Source: an uncultured Flavobacteriales bacterium (GTDB lineage: Bacteria > Bacteroidota > Bacteroidia > Flavobacteriales_D > Parvicellaceae). Taken from it: a stretch of DNA of 64,000 bases. Both the position numbers and the translations under genes were made by a program. This document shows, piece by piece, positions 44,916-54,092 of the stretch; the stretch's first letter is position 1; each line of letters begins with the position of its first letter. Location: assembly GCA_913030835.1 (NCBI GenBank), contig CAJWDP010000009.1, positions 1-64,000 of the forward strand, written 5' to 3'. The notes below the pieces were generated by a model. That model had not been told where the DNA came from. It saw nothing but the letters and a program-made list of their open reading frames with translations, and searched no databases.

Positions 44916-47030
44916 TTACTTGCTTAATATCTTGAATTCTGTGCGTCTATTCTGTTGGTGACCTTCTTCTTTGTCTTCTTTGGTTTCCATTTTGGCTATT
45001 TCCTCATCTGAAATAATGGGTTTTTCTTCCCCATAACCTGCATACACCAGACGACTACCGGCTATTCCTTTTTTCTTCAAATACTCAACAACGGCTTTCG
45101 CTCTGTTTTCCGATAATGTTTTGTTGTGAGAAGAGGAACCGCGGGTATCTGTATGGCCCGAAAGCTCAATTTTCAACGTAGGGTTTTCAACCATCAGTTT
45201 ATTTAATCTCTCCAATTCCGTTTTCGATTCAGGACGCAGGTCGTACTTGTCCAGATCAAAAAAGATATTTCTCAGCACGATTGCTTTACCTACTTCTATC
45301 TTTTTCAAATCCACGTTTTTTTCATACTCTCTATATCCTGAAGCTTTTGGAATGTCAAAATTTTCAGAGTGGAAGAGATAACCAGTGGATTTTACCGCAA
45401 TCCCATAATTTTTGCCTGATGGTAATGAAACCAGATACCTTCCAGAGGCAGGATCCGACTGAAATGTTTGAATTACCAAACCACTAAGATTATCCACCAG
45501 CTCAATAGACGCCATCAATGGTTTTTGAGTTTTTTCATCTTTTACAACTCCTTTAAGAATCGCCAGATCTGATTGTTGAACCTGCACCTTTGGCATAACT
45601 ACCTTCTCTGTAACAGGCTTGGCAACCATAGCCAGCAGGTTATCTTCGGCATTCATCAGTGGAATCTTTTCTTCACCCAAAAATGTGATCAGATAAATGT
45701 CTTTTTCACCAAAACCATCTTGTTTAAAAGATGAATAATAGCCATGACGGCCATTTCCTGCCATTACAAAGTGAACGTCATCATCAGGAGTATTCACGGG
45801 GAATCCAATGTTCTCAGGGGTCGAGAATGTCCCATCATCATTCTTGATTGTTTTGAAAATATCAAAACCTCCCATGGAATTATGTCCTTTTGAAGAGAAA
45901 TAAAATGTTTTTCCATCCGGATGAACAAAGATTCCAACTTCATCGTATTCTGTATTGATTACGGAGCTCAAGTTGGTTGCTTCTCCCCAGCGTTTCTTCA
46001 CCTCATCCCAACGACTCATCCAAATATCCCGGTCTCCCTTTCCCCCATCACGGTTGGAAACGAAATACAGCGTTTTTTTATCAAAGCTGATCGACGCTCC
46101 TGTTTCCCAAGTGTCCTTATTGTTGATGTTCTTACCCAAATCCTCCAATTTGGACCATCCGTCAGCTTCTTTGGTGGAATAAAATAGATCTCCTTTGTTT
46201 TTTCCGCTGTCGTAATAGGTAAAAAGCATTTGACCATCATTGGAAAGACCGACGGTCGCATCATGATTTTTGGTGTTAATTCGTTCTGAAATGCCATTCG
46301 CAGGACTCCAGCTCTCACCGACCTTTTCCGAGATATAAATATCTTCCATGTATTGACCATTTACTTCCTGCTCCCCGGTACTCCCCTCCCTTCTGGAAGT
46401 GTAAATAATTACGGATTCGTCTGCAGATATCACAGCAGCATACTCAGGATATTTTCCATTGATGTTGTTTCCCAAGTTGTCAATCCATACTCTTACTGGT
46501 TCTTCCAGTAACTCGATCCCACTCTCGCACTCCTTTATCCTCTTATTCACCATAGCAAATTGATCACTCTGTTCTTTTGGACTAAGTGCGTTTCTGAACA
46601 ATTTATACTCATAAAGCGCCTCTTCAAAAGCATATTGAAGCTGTTTTGAATAGCCTAAATAATAGTGAATCATGCGGTCTACGTTCGGCTTTAATTCATA
46701 TGCCTCCTGAAAAAAATGCAGCGCATCAAATTTATATGGACTATTGATTTCACAGATACCTATTTTAAAGCATAAATCGGCGCTTTTAGGGTTAAAGTCG
46801 TACGCCTTTTTCAGCAAAGGAATTGCTCCTTGATAGTTGGGGTAATAGCCTTCAGGAACATCGATAAGCGCTAATCCATCCTGCAACCATTTTTTAGCCT
46901 CTTTGAACTCCGCTTTATTTTCTTTGAAGTACTCTTTCTCAAAAGGTATATCTCCTCCTTTTTGTCCGAATGCAGAAACAATCGAAACGATAAGGACCAA
47001 CATCAGTGTTGTTAAGTTTTTCATTTTCAT
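44916..47030 (-). CDS. PorE-like T9SS-associated OmpA family protein
   Basis: The 704-residue protein has a signal peptide (MKMKNLTTLMLVLIVSIVSAFGQ). TPR-like helices follow at about 45-165 (AIPLLKKAYDFNPKSADLCF). A PD40 propeller occupies about 190-440 (AAVISADESVIIYTSRREG, ISFDKKTLYFVSNRDGGKG, FVHPDGKTFYFSSKGHNSMG). A carboxypeptidase-regulatory-like domain (LKGVVKDEKTQKPLMASIEL) and an OmpA C-terminal domain (IELSGHTDTRGSSSHN, LSENRAKAVVEYL) complete it. This TPR-propeller-CRD-OmpA order is that of Porphyromonas PorE, a T9SS component that binds peptidoglycan. Assignment is by architecture; several paralogues of this layout usually exist. It is 9 bp after the TPR gene in one operon. Confidence 0.85.
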   Translation of the reverse strand: MKMKNLTTLMLVLIVSIVSAFGQKGGDIPFEKEYFKENKAEFKEAKKWLQDGLALIDVPEGYYPNYQGAIPLLKKAYDFNPKSADLCFKIGICEINSPYKFDALHFFQEAYELKPNVDRMIHYYLGYSKQLQYAFEEALYEYKLFRNALSPKEQSDQFAMVNKRIKECESGIELLEEPVRVWIDNLGNNINGKYPEYAAVISADESVIIYTSRREGSTGEQEVNGQYMEDIYISEKVGESWSPANGISERINTKNHDATVGLSNDGQMLFTYYDSGKNKGDLFYSTKEADGWSKLEDLGKNINNKDTWETGASISFDKKTLYFVSNRDGGKGDRDIWMSRWDEVKKRWGEATNLSSVINTEYDEVGIFVHPDGKTFYFSSKGHNSMGGFDIFKTIKNDDGTFSTPENIGFPVNTPDDDVHFVMAGNGRHGYYSSFKQDGFGEKDIYLITFLGEEKIPLMNAEDNLLAMVAKPVTEKVVMPKVQVQQSDLAILKGVVKDEKTQKPLMASIELVDNLSGLVIQTFQSDPASGRYLVSLPSGKNYGIAVKSTGYLFHSENFDIPKASGYREYEKNVDLKKIEVGKAIVLRNIFFDLDKYDLRPESKTELERLNKLMVENPTLKIELSGHTDTRGSSSHNKTLSENRAKAVVEYLKKKGIAGSRLVYAGYGEEKPIISDEEIAKMETKEDKEEGHQQNRRTEFKILSK

Positions 47031-47039
47031 ATCAAATCT

Positions 47040-48119
47040 TTACTTGACACAAGTCACTCTTCTGTATTCTGCTGCTACTTCTACTCCAAGGATTTCCGCT
47101 TTCTGCCAATCGGCACACGCATCATCCAATTCTCTGAGCATTTCTTTTGCAATTCCTCTGTTGTAATAGGCATAAGCATAATCAGAATTTTTCCCGATAG
47201 CCAAATTGCAATCCTCCACAGCTTCCTTGTACTTTTCCAATCTGATCAATGCCGATGCTCTATTGTTCAGTGCATAAGCGTAATCCGGTTTAATTTTTAT
47301 TGCCTTGCTGAAATCGGAAACAGCACCTTCATAATCCTCTAGCTCATATTTTGCCATACCGCGATTGTTATACGCTATGTAATAATCATCCTTCAAACGA
47401 ATGGCTTGATTGTATTCAGAGATAGCCCCTTTGTAATCCTTATTCTGACGTTTTGCTGAACCAAGGTTATTGTAGGCAAAAGACAAACCTGGATCACTTT
47501 TAACCGCCATCGTATAATCCGCTATAGCACCAGTTAAATCATCCAACTTGCGTTTAGCACTGCCTCGATCGTTGTAAGCGTATGCATAATTATGTTTTAA
47601 CCGTATGGCTTCATCGTAATCCTTAATAGCTGATTTGTAATCAGTTTTCTGAAAATACAGCATACCTCGATAGTAATAATACTTGGCTTCCTTTGGCTCC
47701 ATTTGAATTGCCATTGAAAATGACTCATATGCAGCATTCGGATCAGCTTTTTCCAATTTGGCCCTGCCGATTTGAAAATGTGCCTCATGATAAGTTGAAT
47801 CCCTCTTCAGCGTGCCTTTAAAATCTCCGATTGCTTTATCGTATTGTTTCATTGACATAAAGCACATTCCACGGTTGAAAACCGCTTTAGAAAAATCCTG
47901 TAATACATTCAACGCCAAATCAAATTCAGAAATGGCCTGTGAGAATTTATCTTGTTCCATCAAGGTCACTCCCTTATTGTAATGGCGTTCTGCCTCAGCT
48001 ACCTGATATAGACTATCATTCTGTATCAATGAGTCCTTTTTAGCTTGGAGCTCTTCATCTTGAGCAAATGCATTAGTGAAAACGAATAGAATGGAAAAGA
48101 ATGATAATAATACCTTCAT
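47040..48119 (-). CDS. Secreted tetratricopeptide repeat protein
   Basis: From the ATG at 48119 the protein has 359 residues with a signal peptide (MKVLLSFFSILFVFTNAFAQ). It contains about nine TPR units of 34 residues, with repeats such as AVFNRGMCFMSMKQYDKAIG, AYNDRGSAKRKLDDLTGAIA and AYYNRGIAKEMLRELDDACA. A C-terminal DACADWQKAEILG followed by a Cys-containing end is common to Bacteroidota TPR proteins. It lies 9 bp upstream of the PorE-like gene, so it may act as a periplasmic scaffold with it (inference). A TTG at 48152 is less likely as a start. Confidence 0.88.
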   Translation of the reverse strand: MKVLLSFFSILFVFTNAFAQDEELQAKKDSLIQNDSLYQVAEAERHYNKGVTLMEQDKFSQAISEFDLALNVLQDFSKAVFNRGMCFMSMKQYDKAIGDFKGTLKRDSTYHEAHFQIGRAKLEKADPNAAYESFSMAIQMEPKEAKYYYYRGMLYFQKTDYKSAIKDYDEAIRLKHNYAYAYNDRGSAKRKLDDLTGAIADYTMAVKSDPGLSFAYNNLGSAKRQNKDYKGAISEYNQAIRLKDDYYIAYNNRGMAKYELEDYEGAVSDFSKAIKIKPDYAYALNNRASALIRLEKYKEAVEDCNLAIGKNSDYAYAYYNRGIAKEMLRELDDACADWQKAEILGVEVAAEYRRVTCVK

Positions 48120-48181
48120 TTTACTTAATTTACGCGGAAAACGAATGTACAAAAATTATACCCGTTAATTGAACCCATTTT

Positions 48182-49267
48182 ATGGCGAAAAAGAAAATAA
48201 TTACTAAGAAATCAGAGGGCTTTTTAGAGAAATACCTGAATAACCCTTCCCCCACAGGATTTGAGTCTGCAGGTCAGAAAATTTGGCTCGATTACATAAA
48301 AAACTACATCGATGATTATTTTGTCGACACCTATGGAACAGTAGTTGGGGTAATTAATCCAAAGGCACCGTATAAAGTGGTCATTGAGGCACATGCAGAT
48401 GAAATCTCTTACTTTGTTCACTACATTACCAAAGATGGGTTTATCTATTTGAGAAAAAATGGAGGTTCTGACCATCAGATCGCACCATCAAAACGTGTTA
48501 ATATTCATACGGCTTCCGGAATGGTAAAGGCAGTATTTGGTTGGCCCGCTATCCATACCCGGAGACCGAAAGAAGAGAGTCCTACGCTAAAGAATATCTT
48601 TCTTGACTGCGGTTGCACGACAAAAAAGGAAGTTGAACAGCTTGGAATACATGTTGGTTGTGTGGTAACCTATGAAGACCAATTCATGGTTTTAAATAAA
48701 GACAAATATGTTGGGAGAGCACTAGACAACAGAATGGGAGGGTTTATGATTGCGGAGGTTGTACGGAAATTAAAAGAAAATTCTATTAAGTTGCCATTTG
48801 GATTATACATTGTTAATGCGGTACAAGAAGAAGTAGGGTTAAGAGGTGCACAGATGATCGCTGAGAGAATAAAGCCAGACGTTGCAATTATCACAGATGT
48901 GTGCCATGATACGCAAACTCCAATGATCAATAAAATTGTTCAAGGCGACCTAAAAATGGGAGATGGCCCTGTATTGAGTTACGGACCTGCAGTTCAAAAC
49001 AATCTATTAAATAAGGTAATTGATGTTGCACAAAAAAATGAGATTCCGTTTCAGCGACTTGCCGCCTCTCGTGCAACAGGAACAGATACAGACGCTTTCG
49101 CATATTCTAATGAAGGAGTTGCCAGCTGTTTGATTTCACTTCCACTACGATATATGCACACCACTGTCGAAACCGTTCATAAATCAGATGTTGAAAATGT
49201 AATTCGACTAATCTACGAGGTGCTGCTCAGTATTGAAAAGAATGAAGACTTTAGATATCTAAGTTGA
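48182..49267 (+). CDS. M42 family metallopeptidase (aminopeptidase)
   Basis: The 361-residue cytoplasmic enzyme has the M42 metal ligands and base: EAHADEISYFV, ALDNRMGGFM, VQEEVGLRGAQ, TDVCHDTQTP and the final HTTVETVHKSDV. M42 enzymes form self-compartmentalising dodecamers that trim peptides after the proteasome or other proteases. The gene starts with ATG at 48182, divergent from the TPR gene, and ends 8 bp from the convergent secreted gene. Confidence 0.92.
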   Translation: MAKKKIITKKSEGFLEKYLNNPSPTGFESAGQKIWLDYIKNYIDDYFVDTYGTVVGVINPKAPYKVVIEAHADEISYFVHYITKDGFIYLRKNGGSDHQIAPSKRVNIHTASGMVKAVFGWPAIHTRRPKEESPTLKNIFLDCGCTTKKEVEQLGIHVGCVVTYEDQFMVLNKDKYVGRALDNRMGGFMIAEVVRKLKENSIKLPFGLYIVNAVQEEVGLRGAQMIAERIKPDVAIITDVCHDTQTPMINKIVQGDLKMGDGPVLSYGPAVQNNLLNKVIDVAQKNEIPFQRLAASRATGTDTDAFAYSNEGVASCLISLPLRYMHTTVETVHKSDVENVIRLIYEVLLSIEKNEDFRYLS

Positions 49268-49275
49268 TTCCTTTG

Positions 49276-50265
49276 TTAATCGGTGACCAGAACTTTTTCT
49301 GTGAAAGATTCTTGTCCGGATTTTGCAAGCACTACATAAATTCCGGGGGTAAGATTGTTTGTCTTGTCTATTTTGATGTCAAAAGAACCATCGAAATTTC
49401 TAGTGTCATACATCTCGTGTACAATATTACCGGTAGCGTCAGTGAGCATAATTTGAATTTGTGCTTCACCTAATTTACATTCTGTAAGCTTGGCCGAACA
49501 ATTTCCAGGACAAGGATTTGGGTACACCGTGAGTACACACGTACCATCATCAAGAAAGTAACGATCAACAGCGATAGGAGAAAACATTTCAGATTTCCCA
49601 TCAAAGTCAGTCTGCTTCAGTTTATAGTAAGATATGTTTTCCAGTGGATTTTTGTCCTCAAATCTGTACACTGAAGTGACACTTGTTGTGCCTGATCCGT
49701 CTACTCGGCCAACCACTTCGTAAGTAAGTCCATTTTGACTCCTAAGTATTTCAAAGTAGTCGTTGTTTTCTTCAGAGCTGGTTGTCCATTGTAAGGTGAC
49801 ATTTTCATTATAAATTTCCGCAGTAAAATCTGTAAGCTGAACGGGCAATGGAGTTCCGAAAACAAAATATCCTTCTACCTCGCCATCTCCTGAATTCCAT
49901 ACTTCCGCATTGCAGATATAAATCTTTTTACTCGATCCTCCCCCACCTGCATCTTCAATTATCCCACCAACTTCAACTGTTATTGAAGAACCACAGCCCA
50001 GCCATAATTTAGCGCCATTGTCAAAACGAAGCTCACCTTCGATATATAAATGGGTTGCAGGCGCATCATTGCAGGTAACATTGTTTGTTGTTACCTCAAC
50101 ACGATGCGAGCTTTGTATTATGATAATATCTCCATTAGTTGGAACCCTTCCTAAATCCCAAGTTGTCGGATCTTCCCAGTCTCCGTCTGTTGTGGAAGTT
50201 ATGGTCGCACCTAAAACAAGATTACTTATAACGAGCAGAAAAAGGGTGTAAATAAAAGTCCTCAT
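49276..50265 (-). CDS. Secreted G8-like protein with T9SS sorting domain (tandem copy 1)
   Basis: The 329-residue protein has a signal peptide (MRTFIYTLFLLVISNLVLG). It has a G8-like right-handed beta domain (GDWEDPTTWDLGRVPTNGD and LYIEGELRFDNGAKLWLG), a FN3-like segment (LPVQLTDFTAEIYNENVTLQ, SEENNDYFEILRS) and a T9SS-type C terminus (LTVYPNPCPGNC, MLTDATGNIV). The sorting domain has an unusual Cys pair directly after YPNP. It is a clear paralogue of the next gene. Function is unknown, possibly a surface structural protein. Confidence 0.85.
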   Translation of the reverse strand: MRTFIYTLFLLVISNLVLGATITSTTDGDWEDPTTWDLGRVPTNGDIIIIQSSHRVEVTTNNVTCNDAPATHLYIEGELRFDNGAKLWLGCGSSITVEVGGIIEDAGGGGSSKKIYICNAEVWNSGDGEVEGYFVFGTPLPVQLTDFTAEIYNENVTLQWTTSSEENNDYFEILRSQNGLTYEVVGRVDGSGTTSVTSVYRFEDKNPLENISYYKLKQTDFDGKSEMFSPIAVDRYFLDDGTCVLTVYPNPCPGNCSAKLTECKLGEAQIQIMLTDATGNIVHEMYDTRNFDGSFDIKIDKTNNLTPGIYVVLAKSGQESFTEKVLVTD

Positions 50266-50426
50266 TGATATTGATTTTCTTTTTATTCTTCTATTGTTAG
50301 ATGCAAAATTATACTCAAAAATAGAATCCTTGTTCCCCCGTTATGATAAGTAGTCTGATTATATGGATGGAACTCATTATAACCAAGATTAAAGATTCTC
50401 ATTAAACCTGGTCTTTTTAATCAAAA

Positions 50427-51419
50427 CTACTGACGAATAATCTTTTGCGTGAAATTCTCATCTCCACTTATCGCCGAAATTACATACACTCCTGGTTTTA
50501 AATTGTTGGATTTGTCAAGCAATAAATCAAATGATCCATCAAAATTTCTAGTATCATATAGCTCACTAACCATGTGACCAGAGGCATCCGTCATCATCAA
50601 TCTAACCTGAGGATCTCCTTTTGGGCAGTCGCTCAATTTCGCTCTGCAATTGCCCGGACAAGGATTGGGGTAAACAGTCAAAACACAGCTACCATCTGAC
50701 ATTTTTAACATTTCAACAGCGATGGGATCAAACGTTTCTGATTCACCATCGAAATCCGTTTGTCTCAACTTGTAATAAGACAATCCTTCTAAAGGGTTAT
50801 AATCTTCGAATTCATACACCATCGTATTGTTCGTTGTTCCTGCGCCGGATAACTGCCCTACCACTTCATACGTTAAACCATTGGTACTTCTTAAAATCTC
50901 GAAGTAGTCGTTATTTTCTTCTGCAGCTGTTTCCCATTGAAGAACAATTGATTCATCCTGAACCTCCGCTGAAAAATCAGTTAATTCAACCGGTAAAGTA
51001 GTTCCAAAAACAAAGAACCCAGGGACATCCGGATCGTGCGAATTCCAGACCTCTGATTCACAGAGATACAATTTCTTACTGGCTCCACCGCCCGATCCAC
51101 CTGAGATCAGTCCACCGATTTCGACTGTTACTGAAGAAGAACAGCCCAACCGCAATTTTGACCCATTTGTAAATGTCATCGTCCCTTCTATGTACAAATG
51201 CGTATCCGGTGCGCCGTTGCATGTTTCATTATTTGTGGTAACCGTCACCGTATGAGACGCTGTAATTACAACTATGTCACCATTGGTTGGCAATCTACCA
51301 AGATCCCAAACTGTAGCATCTTCCCAATCCCCACTTTTAACTGAAGTTATGGTTGTTGAGGCCTGCATTCCGAAAACTCCAACAAGCATTAGTGCCAATG
51401 TTATTAGTAACTTATTCAT
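50427..51419 (-). CDS. Secreted G8-like protein with T9SS sorting domain (tandem copy 2)
   Basis: The 330-residue protein starts MNKLLITLALMLVGVFGMQA and shares the full layout with the neighbouring copy: GDWEDATVWDLGRLPTNGD, LYIEGTMTFTNGSKLRLG, LPVELTDFSAEVQDESIVL, LTVYPNPCPGNC and MMTDASGHMVSELYDTRNF. It is about 160 bp upstream of copy 1 on the same strand, so this is a tandem duplication. The intervening stretch has no gene; its promoter was not resolved. Confidence 0.85.
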   Translation of the reverse strand: MNKLLITLALMLVGVFGMQASTTITSVKSGDWEDATVWDLGRLPTNGDIVVITASHTVTVTTNNETCNGAPDTHLYIEGTMTFTNGSKLRLGCSSSVTVEIGGLISGGSGGGASKKLYLCESEVWNSHDPDVPGFFVFGTTLPVELTDFSAEVQDESIVLQWETAAEENNDYFEILRSTNGLTYEVVGQLSGAGTTNNTMVYEFEDYNPLEGLSYYKLRQTDFDGESETFDPIAVEMLKMSDGSCVLTVYPNPCPGNCRAKLSDCPKGDPQVRLMMTDASGHMVSELYDTRNFDGSFDLLLDKSNNLKPGVYVISAISGDENFTQKIIRQ

Positions 51420-51450
51420 ATTCGTCTGTTTTAAATCTTTGAATTAGCAA

Positions 51451-52299
51451 TCAGTGAAAACAATTTTCTTTCACCGCTAGTAATTCATTGACCAGTTTAT
51501 CTTTATTTTCTTCAAAATTGACAGAGCTATCCGCAGATGTTGCCCACTCCTCGTAACTTGTAAAAGCCAATTTTAATGAATTTGCAATTTCCATATTTAG
51601 CTTCATTGATTCTTGATCTTCATACCGTTTCATGATTACTTCAAGGCCACGAGCATATTTTTTTTGCTGACTGAAATACGTGAAATAAACATTATCGTGA
51701 AACGGTTCCAGGTCCTTGGACAAAAGGATTGAGCTTTCTAATGCCGTTCCAGAAAGAATTGAAATACCCAACTCTTCCTTATCCGAATCTTTGAAATACT
51801 GAGTACTCTTTTCAAACGCACTCAAAACATAATATGATAAAGAATCCGGATCTTCCATATTTCTCTCCAATCGCTGCAGAAAATCCTCATCTTTTGGAAT
51901 ATCAATTCCTAGCTCGTCCATAAGCTTGAGGCAATTTTCGAGCTTTTCCTGCGCCAATATGTGGTCCTTGTTAACACCAGCATAAGAAAAGTCAACAATG
52001 CTTATTCCTAAACCGATTGCTTTCAAATTACTGGTAGTAGATTTTTCCAACAACTTATCATAGGATATGTGTTCAGGATTATACGAACAATTAGAATGAA
52101 TGAGAATCGTTGGCGTTTGAACCGGTGTTGGTATCAGAACAAGTTCTACTTCGTCGTTTACAACCTCCGGCATGGATTCAGTTATTGGATTATCAATTGG
52201 AATGTCAACTTGTAACTCTTCCGAACATCCCGCAAGAATACAAACGAGCAAACAGGAAATACTTGATTTAATCCAATTCTTCTTCAATGAAATATTCAT
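51451..52299 (-). CDS. Lipoprotein of unknown function
   Basis: From the ATG at 52299 the protein has 282 residues with a lipoprotein signal (lipobox LAGC at about residues 22-25, SSISCLLVCILAGC). The mature part begins with an acidic stretch, followed by helical segments (KLLEKSTTSNLKAIGLGISI, ALESSILLSKDLEPF). I recognise no family. The 31 bp gap to the G8-like gene downstream suggests that they could be co-transcribed. A TTG four codons earlier is not needed. Confidence 0.7.
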   Translation of the reverse strand: MNISLKKNWIKSSISCLLVCILAGCSEELQVDIPIDNPITESMPEVVNDEVELVLIPTPVQTPTILIHSNCSYNPEHISYDKLLEKSTTSNLKAIGLGISIVDFSYAGVNKDHILAQEKLENCLKLMDELGIDIPKDEDFLQRLERNMEDPDSLSYYVLSAFEKSTQYFKDSDKEELGISILSGTALESSILLSKDLEPFHDNVYFTYFSQQKKYARGLEVIMKRYEDQESMKLNMEIANSLKLAFTSYEEWATSADSSVNFEENKDKLVNELLAVKENCFH

Positions 52300-52426
52300 A
52301 TAATTCGACAAAGTTTAAGTTGTAAAGGGATACAATTTATTACGTGTACTTATAACAAATATACACAAGCCTTATTTAAATGGCCGATTTAATCTGATTA
52401 ATACAGGCTTTGAACTTATGAAATAA

Positions 52427-52978
52427 TTAATTCGCAGAAAAGTTTAACCTACCTTGGTACATCTCTTTATATCGAAGGGCAATATGCGAAAGCAAATTTG
52501 AAAATGATGTGAAAGCTTCTTCGGAAGAATCAGAAATTCCTACCTTCTTTAACTTGAGCAAAAGTTTTGCATAGAGCGCATTCAGACAGATCAATATATC
52601 GGAAACGCCCTCATCTTTTGACTTCATTCTATACTCCTCAATGAACGGATTTACCTCCTCGTAAAGCTTTTTGTATTTATCGTCGTTCAATTGCTGCAAC
52701 AACATACCATGCAGCAACGTTAATTCTTGCACTTTTGACAGCACATCGCTAACTATTCCTTTCACCCGCAATCCCTCTTTGTCCATTTGACCGATCAAAT
52801 CGTTGTACCAGGTCATAATTTGTTCTTCCTGGTCTTTAGAAGTGGCCATAGGGCTCGCTAATTTTTCCCGTATAGCATTTTCTTCAAAATTTAAACCCCG
52901 AAGCATGTCATGCAACTGAAACATATACAAAATGTATTCAACAATATTTTCTTCTTGCTTGGCCTGTGCGATTAACAT
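52427..52978 (-). CDS. Uncharacterised helical protein in the Skp-like operon
   Basis: The 183-residue cytoplasmic protein is almost wholly alpha-helical, with EENIVEYILYMFQLHDMLRG, YNDLIGQMDKEGLRVKGIV and ILICLNALYAKLLLKLKK. This matches the look of an uncharacterised DUF-type family found beside OmpH-like genes in Flavobacteriia (from memory; name not certain). Its ATG overlaps the Skp-like stop by one base (TAATG), so the operon is tightly coupled. No enzymatic motif. Confidence 0.65.
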   Translation of the reverse strand: MLIAQAKQEENIVEYILYMFQLHDMLRGLNFEENAIREKLASPMATSKDQEEQIMTWYNDLIGQMDKEGLRVKGIVSDVLSKVQELTLLHGMLLQQLNDDKYKKLYEEVNPFIEEYRMKSKDEGVSDILICLNALYAKLLLKLKKVGISDSSEEAFTSFSNLLSHIALRYKEMYQGRLNFSAN

Positions 52979-53667
52979 TATTCCGTTTTTGATGCGTAAG
53001 CTTCGTTCAGTTTGATGGTCACATAATCTGTAATGTCAAGGTCAGGATTTGCAAATAGAACGATTTGATTCGATTTTGAATAGGTCATCACATAATCATA
53101 ACCCAGTTCTTTACCGATCTCATTTAAGTATTCTGCTGTCTCGTTAATAACTTTCAGTGTTACTTCGTACTCAACATTTGCCAGTTTGGCCTGTAACTCC
53201 TGAGCCTCCTGACCTAGTTTCATTTCTTCTTCCTGCAACTTGGCGGCCTCAGCTTGGATTTCATCGTTCCACATCTGACCAGATTGAGCTTTCTTCTCCA
53301 ATTCCGCATATTTCTTTATCAAGGAATTTTGTTTCCCTTTTATCCTACCCTCCGCTTTAGCCAATTCAAGACCAATTTCAGACTTCGCATCCTCGAAGTA
53401 TTTATAGTTTTTATTTAAACTATCCGAATTCACAAATGCGATTTTTAAGCCTTCACTGAAAGTCGGCAATTCAATTTTGGCTGTATCCGGATCCAATTCT
53501 AGTTTACTATCAGCATCATCCAGAGTATCGGACTCTTCAACCGTTGCTGCCGGCTTTGTTTCATTCACGTCAACTTCCGATTCTCCTTCAGTGAAATGAA
53601 GGACAAAAAGTATGGTCACTGCCAAAAGAAGAATGATATTGATCGTTGTAGCTAACTTGTTTTTCAT
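52978..53667 (-). CDS. OmpH/Skp-like protein with uncleaved membrane anchor
   Basis: The 229-residue protein has one N-terminal hydrophobic helix (INIILLLAVTILFVLHF) and no AxA cleavage site. An acidic linker and a Skp-type domain follow (IAFVNSDSLNKNYKYFEDAK, then a long coiled coil around residues 110-175 and GKELGYDYVMTYSKSNQIVL). Skp chaperones hold unfolded outer-membrane proteins in the periplasm; this version looks tethered to the inner membrane. It overlaps neighbours by 4 bp (upstream, ATGA) and 1 bp (downstream, TAATG). Confidence 0.82.
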   Translation of the reverse strand: MKNKLATTINIILLLAVTILFVLHFTEGESEVDVNETKPAATVEESDTLDDADSKLELDPDTAKIELPTFSEGLKIAFVNSDSLNKNYKYFEDAKSEIGLELAKAEGRIKGKQNSLIKKYAELEKKAQSGQMWNDEIQAEAAKLQEEEMKLGQEAQELQAKLANVEYEVTLKVINETAEYLNEIGKELGYDYVMTYSKSNQIVLFANPDLDITDYVTIKLNEAYASKTE

Positions 53668-53915
53668 TTTGTTTGATTTACCCTTTTGAATGCGTCAGAA
53701 AAACTGCTTCGCATACCTTTGAATTGCTCCATTGCCTCTTGGAGGAAACATGTGTCGATACACTCTACCAAATCATCAAGCCCATCTACATCCGTATGTC
53801 GAACCTTATATACTTGTTCAAACTGACCTATTTCCAATTTTAACAAATACTTATCGTTCCAGGAAAAAATGGTGATTTTAAATTGATCATGTGGTATCTG
53901 CTTAACTATTCTCAT
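53664..53915 (-). CDS. Small conserved protein, first gene of the Skp-like operon
   Basis: From the ATG at 53915 the protein has 83 residues, starting MRIVKQIPHDQFKITIFSWN and containing LLKLEIGQFEQVYKVRHTDV. This resembles a small Bacteroidota family of about 80 residues without known function. The longer frame to 53975 starts with an unlikely hydrophobic extension. Its TGA overlaps the Skp-like ATG (ATGA), so expression is linked. Confidence 0.75.
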   Translation of the reverse strand: MRIVKQIPHDQFKITIFSWNDKYLLKLEIGQFEQVYKVRHTDVDGLDDLVECIDTCFLQEAMEQFKGMRSSFSDAFKRVNQTK

Positions 53916-54092
53916 AAACTTCGGTAAAAATAGAACAAAAACCGAACAAAGATTCATGTTATAGTGATGGCGCAAAAATAGTATCCAAACTACTTAGTAA
54001 TAACAATGGGATCAATGAACAGCAGCAGATTGATTCAACCTTAACACTTCCATGAATTAGTGCGTGTGAATGAAATTAACAGATGTCAATTA

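Noticed and set aside
44916-47030. Plain outer-membrane porin OmpA
   Set aside because: There is no N-terminal beta-barrel; TPR, PD40 and CRD domains precede the OmpA peptidoglycan-binding domain.
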